DNA from: UM-FILTER-38-24 sp041663205
GTDB taxonomy: Bacteria > Patescibacteriota > Gracilibacteria > UBA1369 > LOWO2-01-FULL-3
Assembly: GCA_041663205.1 (NCBI GenBank)
Contig: JBAZQZ010000011.1
Coordinates: 1 to 30,793 of the forward strand
DNA length: 30,793 nucleotides
Direction: 5' to 3'
The notes beneath the pieces were generated by a model, which had not been told where the DNA came from, did no database searches, and worked only from the letters and a program-made list of their open reading frames with translations. The position numbers and the translations under genes were made by a program. Of the stretch, positions 25,379-30,793 are shown one piece after another (the stretch's first letter is position 1; every line of letters begins with the position of its first letter).

Positions 25379-25395
25379 GGATGATTGTGTTGACG
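25356..25395. promoter_or_regulatory. Two abutting perfect inverted repeats at the radA promoter (candidate operator)
   Basis: GGTGAG-CATACA-CTCACC (25356-25373) has 6-bp arms and spans exactly the -10/-35 spacer. CGTCAA and TTGACG (25373-25378 and 25390-25395) form a second perfect pair around 11 nt, one arm being the -35 box. Neither matches the LexA box types I know (CTGT-N8-ACAG; CGAAC-N4-GTTCG). In RNA of the upstream gene they could form two hairpins, but no U-run follows. Confidence 0.5.
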
Positions 25396-25414
25396 ACGAT
25401 GAGAGAAAAATGTT

Positions 25415-26542
25415 TTAGCGTAATTCCGTATAGAGTTTTTCGTATTTCTCGGCCATTTTTTTTGCGGAGAAATTTTCTTTGAGGCGTAAAAATCCGTTTT
25501 TTGCCATTTTTTCGCGGAGAGCTTCGTTTGTAATTAATTTTTCCAGGGCTTGTGCTAGCTCTTTTTCGTTTTCCGGTTCGACCAAAATTCCTGTTTCTCC
25601 ATCTTTTATTATTTCAGGAATTCCGCCTGTTCGACTTGCGATTACTGGCAGGGGAGTGATCATTGCTTCGAGATTTACCAGTCCGAAAGCCTCTCTGCGC
25701 GATGGCAAAACGAAAATATTTGAGCTTTTCAGGAGTTTTGGAATTTCTTTGCGGCGGCCGAGCAAAATTACGTGATTTTCAAGTTTCAGGTCTTTTATAA
25801 GGCGTTCCAGATTTTTTCTGTCCGGTCCTTCGCCGACTATTACCGTTTTTATGTTCGGATATTTTTCGGAAAGGCTTTTTGTGGCTTCAATTAGATATTT
25901 CAGGCCTTTTCTTTCATGAAGTTCGGCGACGGAAATTATTATGAGTGTGTCATCTTGTGCGCCGAAAATTTCGGTTTTGATTTCGTGTTTATCGCTCTCT
26001 GTGAAGCGCAAAACTTGTGATTGCCACCAATCTATGTCGATGCCGTTTTGAATTACTTCGATTTTGTTTTTGTGTGGCGGAAAAAGTTTTTGTAGGAGTT
26101 TTTTGTTTTCTTCGGACACCGAGACTATTTTTGAAATATTTTTGAGTCCGTATTTCTTGAAAGTGTTTTTGATTCCAGTGATTTCGAATGGGTCGTGTTC
26201 TGTCACGATCATCGGGGTTTTTGCCGATTTGCCTGCCAAAAATCCGTAACGACAGCTTGCGGGATTCCAGAGATTTAAATGCAAAATATCGATTTTTTCT
26301 TCAGCGATTATTCTTTTTAATGAAAAATAATGGACGGGATTATGCTTGTTTTTCGCGTTGATTCTTATGACTTTGATTCCTTCTTTGTCGAAATTTTCGA
26401 CAAGTTTGTCGAGCGGCTTGTTGTTGCTCATCGCGATTATCGGCGTGAATTTTTCTTTGTCTAAAAATTTTGCCAGCAAAAACATCTGGATTTCCGCGCC
26501 TCCCGCGAGCGGTGTGTCTGTGTAGAGTAAGATTCTTTTCAT
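25415..26542 (-). CDS. GT4-family glycosyltransferase
   Basis: A 375-residue GT-B fold transferase. The N-terminal half has TPLAGGAEIQ (10-19), the glycine-rich acceptor-side loop. The C-terminal half has the family's GEGPDRKNLE and the EX7E motif at Glu284 and Glu292 in REAFGLVNLEAM, followed by ASRTGGIPEII, which binds the nucleotide-sugar donor. It likely adds a sugar from an NDP-sugar to a surface glycan or lipid; donor and acceptor cannot be told. I start it at the ATG at 26542, giving the canonical MKRILLYTDT start; an in-frame ATG at 26578 would add 12 residues overlapping the -35 region. The -10 box lies 8 nt from this ATG. No other glycan genes are nearby. Confidence 0.92.
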   Translation of the reverse strand: MKRILLYTDTPLAGGAEIQMFLLAKFLDKEKFTPIIAMSNNKPLDKLVENFDKEGIKVIRINAKNKHNPVHYFSLKRIIAEEKIDILHLNLWNPASCRYGFLAGKSAKTPMIVTEHDPFEITGIKNTFKKYGLKNISKIVSVSEENKKLLQKLFPPHKNKIEVIQNGIDIDWWQSQVLRFTESDKHEIKTEIFGAQDDTLIIISVAELHERKGLKYLIEATKSLSEKYPNIKTVIVGEGPDRKNLERLIKDLKLENHVILLGRRKEIPKLLKSSNIFVLPSRREAFGLVNLEAMITPLPVIASRTGGIPEIIKDGETGILVEPENEKELAQALEKLITNEALREKMAKNGFLRLKENFSAKKMAEKYEKLYTELR

Positions 26543-26550
26543 GTGGCTTA

Positions 26551-26578
26551 AGTATAGCGAAAAGCGCGAATGTTTCAA
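26551..26578 (-). promoter_or_regulatory. Promoter of the glycosyltransferase gene, nearly leaderless
   Basis: On the minus strand TTGAAA (26578-26573), 16 nt, TATACT (26556-26551). The ATG follows 8 nt after the -10, so the leader would be 0-2 nt. This supports the 26542 start. Confidence 0.6.
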
Positions 26579-26595
26579 TGTTTGGAGTTTTTTTG

Positions 26596-26624
26596 TTGAT
26601 AAAGTTCAGCAGAGATGGTAATTT
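26596..26624 (+). promoter_or_regulatory. tRNA-Lys promoter
   Basis: TTGATA (26596-26601), 17 nt, TAATTT (26619-26624) with TGG before it. The mature tRNA begins 20 nt downstream of the -10. Confidence 0.5.
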
Positions 26625-26644
26625 TTCTCGTGCTTGTTTTTTGT

Positions 26645-26720
26645 GGGTCGGTAGCTCAGTCGGTAGAGCAGTTGCCTCTTAAGCAATTGGTCCCGGGTTC
26701 GAGCCCCGGCCGACCCACCA
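26645..26720 (+). tRNA. tRNA-Lys, anticodon CTT
   Basis: A complete cloverleaf can be folded by hand. Acceptor stem GGGTCGG pairs with CCGACCC; the D arm is GCTC/GAGC; the anticodon stem GTTGC/GCAAT has one G-T pair at its base; the loop CTCTTAA gives anticodon CTT; the T stem CCGGG/CCCGG encloses TTCGAGC. The 76-nt gene encodes its own CCA end. It reads the Lys codon AAG. The 3' terminal 19 bases are repeated 96 bp downstream. Confidence 0.97.
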
Positions 26721-26757
26721 TTTGAAATGACTTTGCCAAGGCAAAGGCGATTTCAAA
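26721..26757 (+). repeat. Long hairpin directly after the tRNA CCA end
   Basis: TTTGAAAT (26721-26728) pairs with ATTTCAAA (26750-26757), and inside it CTTTGCC pairs with GGCAAAG around a 2-nt loop. The two stems are separated by a small internal loop (GA opposite GCG). No T-run follows, so it is not a standard terminator. It could guide 3' processing or be part of a small repetitive element. Confidence 0.7.
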
Positions 26758-26797
26758 TTTGAGGCAAGGGGCGAGAAGTTTATACCCCGGAGGGGTA

Positions 26798-26816
26798 AGC
26801 CCCGGCCGACCCACCA
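26798..26816 (+). repeat. Second copy of the tRNA-Lys 3' end (att-like direct repeat)
   Basis: The 19 bases AGCCCCGGCCGACCCACCA are identical to 26702-26720, the T-arm 3' strand, acceptor 3' strand and CCA of tRNA-Lys. No 5' half accompanies this copy, so it is not a second tRNA gene. It is preceded by TACCCC-GGA-GGGGTA (26783-26797), a small hairpin that competes with GGGG/CCCC pairing into the repeat. Confidence 0.85.
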
Positions 26817-26822
26817 GAGTTT

Positions 26823-27656
26823 TTAAGCTAGTGGTCTCTTTAGTATATACAGGGTTGCCGGAATGGCTTCTTCATTTTCTTCGGCAAAAAGTGTTTTTGC
26901 TTCTGCGGGAGAAGCTGCTTCTGTAATTTTTATTTGTTTTTGGGGGATTGCTTCTATTGCTATTAATTTTCCTTCTGTCGGGCCCGGAGTGTTGGTGAAA
27001 AAGATGGCAGGGTTTCCCGGAGGGCTTGTATATGCTTTTTGGATTGCCAGTTGTAGCGCTGTGGCCAAATCCAAGCGGTGCGCGGATAGCTTGTATTGAT
27101 GTCCTTCTCTAGCGTATCTTAATAACTCTTCCAGAGGAGGAAGATTTTCCCCTTCCACTTCCGGCATTTCCAATGTCAAAGCAAATGACGTGTTTAGGCT
27201 TTGGTCTGTGAATATGATATGTGTTGTTAATCTTTGGGTTTCTTCATCATCTGCAAAAAAACAAGAGTGTTCCGAAACCAGGTTTGTTGGAGTTGTTTGC
27301 ATTTCTCGGCCCATTTCCGGACTGAAAAGATTAGGGGCGGTGAGTGAGACTGCAAACGGTTTTGAGTCTGCTCTACGTTGAGGACTCTTGATTCTTTGAC
27401 TTCCGGTAACGTCACCTATTTCATATAGGGCTCGTGGTACTTGGCTTAAAAATCCCAATATTTCATTTGGCGTCAGTCCCGCTCGGAGCACTTCTAAATT
27501 TGCTTCCATTTCTGCGTCTTTTTGCGCCAGACGTAGGAGTTTAAGGCCTCCGTTAAATATTATTTGAGTCCCTAGAGCTATTACTGCTTCTGCATCCATC
27601 CTGAATGGATTTATCGGTCGGGGTTGTTCCGGATCTCTTGAGTCTGGTGAGTCCAT
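26823..27656 (-). CDS. Hypothetical cytoplasmic protein, no recognised domain
   Basis: A 277-residue protein with a Pro/Asp-rich disordered start (about residues 1-20), a helical segment (about 22-85), a middle stretch rich in Ser/Thr and charged residues, and an alpha/beta C-terminal half ending in ATLYILKRPLA. It has no signal peptide, membrane segment or nucleotide-binding motif. The start at 27656 is the first ATG of a long open frame; no Shine-Dalgarno and no convincing promoter were found, though a TTGACA-like box lies upstream on the minus strand at 27715-27710. It ends 6 bp from the duplicated tRNA end. Coding potential is supported by length and by codon use like its neighbours. Confidence 0.75.
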   Translation of the reverse strand: MDSPDSRDPEQPRPINPFRMDAEAVIALGTQIIFNGGLKLLRLAQKDAEMEANLEVLRAGLTPNEILGFLSQVPRALYEIGDVTGSQRIKSPQRRADSKPFAVSLTAPNLFSPEMGREMQTTPTNLVSEHSCFFADDEETQRLTTHIIFTDQSLNTSFALTLEMPEVEGENLPPLEELLRYAREGHQYKLSAHRLDLATALQLAIQKAYTSPPGNPAIFFTNTPGPTEGKLIAIEAIPQKQIKITEAASPAEAKTLFAEENEEAIPATLYILKRPLA

Positions 27657-27745
27657 TTTTTTTGTGATTTAATTTTGTAGTGAGTGAGTTTCTACCCTTT
27701 TTTCATGTTTGTCAAATCTTTTGTTTTTGTGTCGACTGAGAAGTT

Positions 27746-27774
27746 TTGACACCTTGTGTGGTCGGATGTAGAGT
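27746..27774 (+). promoter_or_regulatory. Promoter of the SLH / metal-transport unit
   Basis: TTGACA (27746-27751), 17 nt, TAGAGT (27769-27774). The ATG is at 27803, giving a leader of about 22 nt. Confidence 0.55.
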
Positions 27775-27802
27775 TGAATTTGGTATCTTTAACCAACTCT
27801 CT

Positions 27803-28825
27803 ATGAAAAAAATAAAGTTCTTTGCGGTATTTTCCGCTTTTTCGTTGTTTCTTATGATGATGCAGCCTGTTTTTGCGGTTGAGGCGGGTAATTTTAATGA
27901 TGTTTCGGCGTCTCATGCGAATTACAAAGCGATTACGGAATTGAAAACAAAGGGGATTGTCGGCGGATATTCCGATAATACTTTTAAGCCCGATAATAAA
28001 ATAAACAGGGCTGAATTGACGAAAATAGTTGTTGAAGCTGTTTATCCGGGGCAGGCTACCGGCGCGAATTGTTTTCCGGACGTGAAAGACGAATGGTTCG
28101 CGAAATATGTTTGTTTTGCGCAAAGCAAAGGTCTTATAAATGGCTATCCTGACGGGAAATTTTATCCGAATGAAAATATAAATTATGTCGAGGCGTTGAA
28201 GATTACGCTGGGGACTTTTTCTTATGATCCCATGGAAACGACCGATGTTTGGTATCAGGCTTATCTCAATGTTGCGGGGACTTTAGGCGTCGGGGTGAGC
28301 ACCGACAATACCGAAAAACTTTCTCGCGGGAAAATGGCTCAACTTATCAGCAATATCCTTGGATGCTTAAAACCTGATACTTTTACTTCCAAGGCGGGTA
28401 ATTTTGGAATCACTTTCCCGGGAAAACATCTTTCCGGTACTTATCCTATGGAGTCCGGAGGACTTGTGATTACATTGCATATGTACGGGTTTAAAACTTC
28501 TGAAAAAGTCTTTTTGCTGGATTATTCCGATATGCCTGATGCGACGATTCAAGCCAAAACCGCGCAGGCTTTGTTGCAGGATGAAAAAAACGGGGCTTTG
28601 TCATCGCTCGGAGTTTTGGCTGTTGACGAGGAGAAAGAGGTCAAGTACAAGGGGTATCCCGGGTTGTTCTACAAGGGAAAAAATACCGAAGAAAACGGCT
28701 ATGTTGTCGCGCAAACTTATCTTGTCGGGAACAGACTTTATCAAATGGAAATTCTGGCAACAGGAAGTTATCCGACGGACGCGGAGGTGGACGCTTTTAT
28801 AGGGACATTTAAACTTCTCAAGTAA
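27803..28825 (+). CDS. Secreted SLH-domain protein with C-terminal beta-rich domain
   Basis: The 340-residue protein has a signal peptide (MKKIKFF, hydrophobic core, likely cut after VFA at residue 25). Three SLH repeats follow at about 30-75, 91-138 and 146-187, with classic features such as GGYSDNTFKPDNKINRAEL and NGYPDGKFYPNENI; these anchor proteins to cell-wall polymers. Residues about 197-340 form a separate domain with FGITFPGK, VFLLDYSDMP, YKGYPGLFYKG and a C-terminal GTFKLLK, which recalls PsbP-like folds (inference by eye). I chose the ATG at 27803 because the signal peptide begins there; a frame from 27746 would add 19 residues over the promoter. The next gene starts 2 nt after its stop, so it is likely co-transcribed with the metal-transport genes. 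Confidence 0.9.
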   Translation: MKKIKFFAVFSAFSLFLMMMQPVFAVEAGNFNDVSASHANYKAITELKTKGIVGGYSDNTFKPDNKINRAELTKIVVEAVYPGQATGANCFPDVKDEWFAKYVCFAQSKGLINGYPDGKFYPNENINYVEALKITLGTFSYDPMETTDVWYQAYLNVAGTLGVGVSTDNTEKLSRGKMAQLISNILGCLKPDTFTSKAGNFGITFPGKHLSGTYPMESGGLVITLHMYGFKTSEKVFLLDYSDMPDATIQAKTAQALLQDEKNGALSSLGVLAVDEEKEVKYKGYPGLFYKGKNTEENGYVVAQTYLVGNRLYQMEILATGSYPTDAEVDAFIGTFKLLK

Positions 28826-28827
28826 TT

Positions 28828-30048
28828 ATGCTTTATTTAAGCCATGTCTTAGACACAAAAATTTTGGATAGCGCCGATCATGTCGTCGGGGTTTTGAAGG
28901 ATCTTGTTATTTCTCCGAAGACCGGAGAATATGCGGCTATCAAGTTTTTGGTTGTGAAGCCCGTGAAAAGCAAGAAAGAGGTTTTTGTTCCTTATAAATA
29001 TGTTGATGATTTTAGCAAGGACGAGGTTTCTTTGAATACCTTGACGAGAAAAGTGGAATTCGAGAAACATGTCTCCGGTAGGTCTGTTTTTTTGGATAGA
29101 GATGTCCTTGATCAGCAAATTGTCGATGTTTCCGGTATTCGCGTTGTACGGGTGAATGATTTGAGAATGGGGAAAATAAATGGGGAAATGTGTGTTTTGG
29201 GGATTGATATAAGTACGAGAGGACTTCTTCGAAGGCTTGGCGCGGAATGGATTGATTTTTTTGATTGGTTCAAAGTGAATTTGATTGACTGGAGAAAGGC
29301 CCAGCCGCTACGTAGAGAGCTGAAGCTTAGTATGGGATCCAACGAACTTGATAAGCTTCATCCTGCGGATCTTGCGAATATTGTCGAGGATTTGAATGTT
29401 CAACATGGGGGAACTTTGGTTCAATCTCTTGATGCGAAGGAGGCTGCGAAGGTTTTGGAGGAAATGGAACCCGGACTTCAAAAGATTTTGGTGAAATATT
29501 TGGGGCCGGATAAGGCTTCGGATATTCTTTCTCAAATGTCGATTGATGAAGTTGTTGATTTGATGAAGAGTTTGCCGAGAGAGGAGGCTAGGATGTTTTT
29601 ATCGCACTTGAGGGGCGCGAAAATGAAGAATGTCGAGAAGCTTTTGCTATATCCCGATGATACGGCCGGTGGACTTATGACTCTTGATTTTTTGAAAGTT
29701 TCGCCCGAAATGACGGTGAAGGAGGTCATTGAAGAGATAAAAAAGCAGTCTCATAAACACAGATTTATTTTATATGTTTATGTAACCGACGAAGACGATA
29801 AGTTCAAGGGGGTTGTTTCTCTGAGGTCTCTTATTGTTTCCGAGCCCGGCAAGAAAATCAGTGATATCACGGAGGAGAGTGATTTTCACAGGGGATCCAC
29901 GTTGAGCGTTGACGACGATGTTGATGAAATAATGGAGGTGATGACCAAATACAATCTTTTTACTGCGGCTGTTTTGAGTGATGACGGCAAGCTTTCGGGG
30001 GTTGTTTCGATTGATGATGTTATGAGGCATTTAGTACCTAATGCGTAA
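28828..30048 (+). CDS. PRC-barrel / MgtE_N / CBS protein, soluble metal-sensor partner
   Basis: The 406-residue protein lacks membrane segments. Residues 1-80 and about 85-160 look like two PRC-barrel domains. Residues about 175-280 match the MgtE N-terminal superhelical domain (LHPADLANIVEDL, SMGSNELDKL, MSIDEVVDLMKSLP). Residues about 283-406 are a CBS pair beginning with YPDDTAGGLMT, the form seen in MgtE. In MgtE these regions bind Mg2+ and gate the channel, but the MgtE transmembrane domain is missing. The following gene encodes an Nramp-type transporter that overlaps by 8 bp, so this protein probably senses Mg2+ (or another divalent ion) for that transporter. This function is inferred from context. 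Confidence 0.9.
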   Translation: MLYLSHVLDTKILDSADHVVGVLKDLVISPKTGEYAAIKFLVVKPVKSKKEVFVPYKYVDDFSKDEVSLNTLTRKVEFEKHVSGRSVFLDRDVLDQQIVDVSGIRVVRVNDLRMGKINGEMCVLGIDISTRGLLRRLGAEWIDFFDWFKVNLIDWRKAQPLRRELKLSMGSNELDKLHPADLANIVEDLNVQHGGTLVQSLDAKEAAKVLEEMEPGLQKILVKYLGPDKASDILSQMSIDEVVDLMKSLPREEARMFLSHLRGAKMKNVEKLLLYPDDTAGGLMTLDFLKVSPEMTVKEVIEEIKKQSHKHRFILYVYVTDEDDKFKGVVSLRSLIVSEPGKKISDITEESDFHRGSTLSVDDDVDEIMEVMTKYNLFTAAVLSDDGKLSGVVSIDDVMRHLVPNA

Positions 30049-30793
30049 AAAAATGTTGGAAGCTATAAAAAATAGATGGCATAGACTTAAGTATAAATTG
30101 GTTTTTTTCTTGGCGGTTTTGGGGCCCGGAATTATTTCCGCGAATGCGGATAACGATGCCGGTGGAATTACGACTTATTCCGTTGTGGGAGCGCATTTCG
30201 GGACGAAGATGCTTTGGGTTTTGCTTCTTGTCACTTTTGCGTTGGCGGTGACACAGGAAATGGGGGTGAGAATCGGACTTGTAACGCGCCAGGGGCTTGG
30301 AGGGATTATTCGCGAGAGGTTCGGGGTGAAGCTTACCGCTCTTGTGATGGTGCTTATGCTTATTGCGAATATGGGTACGATTACCGCGGAATTTGCCGGA
30401 GTGGCTTCCTCTTTCGGAATAATCGGTGTCGGCAAATATGTTGCGGTACCTATCGCGGCGCTTTTTGTGTTTTTTATTCTTTTCAAAGGATCTTTTAAAA
30501 CCACGCAGAAAATATTTTTGGTTCTTTCGTTTTTTTACATCGTTTACATAATAAACGGGTTTGTGGTCGGGCCGGATTTTGGGGCGGCTGTTAAGGATAT
30601 GGTGACTCCGACTCTCGAATTTAATCCCGTGTTTTTTCTTACGATGATTGCTCTTATCGGTACGACTATTACGCCGTGGGGGCAATTTTTCATTCAATCT
30701 TATGTCGTGGATAAAGGTATGGATGTCCAGCACTACAAAGCGGAAAAAGTGGAGGTGTATCTGGGCGCTGTTATTACGAATATTGTCAGTTTT
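30041..30793 (+). CDS. Nramp-related divalent metal transporter (3'-truncated)
   Basis: Runs off the right edge; 251 codons are visible without a stop. The ATG at 30041 overlaps the previous gene by 8 bp; an ATG at 30053 is possible. It has several hydrophobic segments in the Nramp arrangement. In segment 1 the canonical DPGN is replaced by NADNDAGG (35-42), and the segment-6 MPH region reads GTTITPWGQFFIQS (207-220), so the metal-coordinating Met is missing. These changes resemble the Nramp-related Mg2+ transporter (NRMT) branch rather than Mn/Fe Nramps. Together with the MgtE-like partner, Mg2+ uptake is the best guess, but the substrate is inferred. Confidence 0.85.
   Translation, partial: MRKKMLEAIKNRWHRLKYKLVFFLAVLGPGIISANADNDAGGITTYSVVGAHFGTKMLWVLLLVTFALAVTQEMGVRIGLVTRQGLGGIIRERFGVKLTALVMVLMLIANMGTITAEFAGVASSFGIIGVGKYVAVPIAALFVFFILFKGSFKTTQKIFLVLSFFYIVYIINGFVVGPDFGAAVKDMVTPTLEFNPVFFLTMIALIGTTITPWGQFFIQSYVVDKGMDVQHYKAEKVEVYLGAVITNIVSF

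Noticed and set aside
25373..25395. Rho-independent terminator of the glycosyltransferase gene
   Set aside because: The stem is short and AT/GC mixed with an 11-nt loop and is not followed by a run of T on the minus strand.
26798..26816. Second tRNA-Lys gene
   Set aside because: Only the 3' strand of the T arm, the acceptor strand and CCA are present; no D arm, anticodon arm or 5' acceptor strand precedes it.
27710..27751. Regulatory inverted repeat TGTCAAA / TTTTGACA
   Set aside because: The arms are about 30 nt apart and each is simply a -35-like TTGACA on opposite strands; no further symmetry links them.
30038..30733. 231-residue open frame on the minus strand, rich in Lys, Arg and His
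   Set aside because: Antisense to the Nramp-related transporter, whose frame has clear membrane segments and overlaps the upstream gene in the usual way.

Overview
The window looks like a piece of a bacterial chromosome from a small-genome lineage of the Patescibacteria/CPR type, possibly Peregrinibacteria-like. This placement is inference from gene content, not from a marker tree. The supporting observations are very tight packing, almost no recognisable Shine-Dalgarno sequences, three very short or leaderless promoter-to-ATG arrangements, two SLH-domain surface proteins, and a standard code in which TGA is a real stop (aroA and the MFS gene end in TGA, which argues against the SR1/Gracilibacteria code). 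No phage, IS or CRISPR was seen.

Layout. 1-2961: two plus-strand genes for envelope proteins, a 5'-truncated cysteine-rich protein and a lipoprotein with a proline-rich stalk and a MYXO-CTERM-like C-terminus. 2968-8575: two minus-strand genes, an SLH-PDZ-S41 protease and a 1258-residue protein combining a cyclase-like domain, a STAND-type ATPase and a helical repeat tail. 8766-15371: plus strand, a membrane-anchored FecR-like protein, gyrB, then a translation module rpsU-prmC-prfA in which PrmC is expected to methylate the GGQ glutamine of the RF1 encoded next to it. 15403-16887: nadB on the minus strand. 16962-18203: a U32-family iron-sulfur protein. 18186-23129: a minus-strand shikimate operon, transcribed in the order aroF-aroB-aroA-MFS transporter-aroK, with overlapping genes. 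23202-26542: tatD (plus), then radA and a GT4 glycosyltransferase (both minus). 26645-26816: tRNA-Lys(CTT) followed by a hairpin and a second copy of the tRNA 3' end. 26823-27656: an unknown minus-strand gene. 27803-30793: a plus-strand cluster of an SLH secreted protein, a PRC/MgtE_N/CBS protein and a truncated Nramp-related transporter.

How the genes fit together. The shikimate operon holds four of the seven steps from PEP + erythrose-4-phosphate to chorismate: DAHP synthase, DHQ synthase, EPSP synthase and shikimate kinase. DHQ dehydratase, shikimate dehydrogenase and chorismate synthase are not in the window. The final cluster looks like a divalent-metal (probably Mg2+) uptake unit with a soluble sensor.

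The most notable signals are: (1) the plus strand is A/C-rich up to about 2.96 kb and G/T-rich afterwards whatever the gene direction, which suggests a replichore switch, an inversion or a join; (2) a 19-bp duplication of the tRNA-Lys 3' end; (3) a lipoprotein with a MYXO-CTERM-like tail; (4) the cyclase-like STAND protein; (5) two perfect inverted repeats at the radA promoter; (6) the Nramp-related transporter paired with a truncated MgtE-like protein. There is no gene-free stretch longer than 300 bases.
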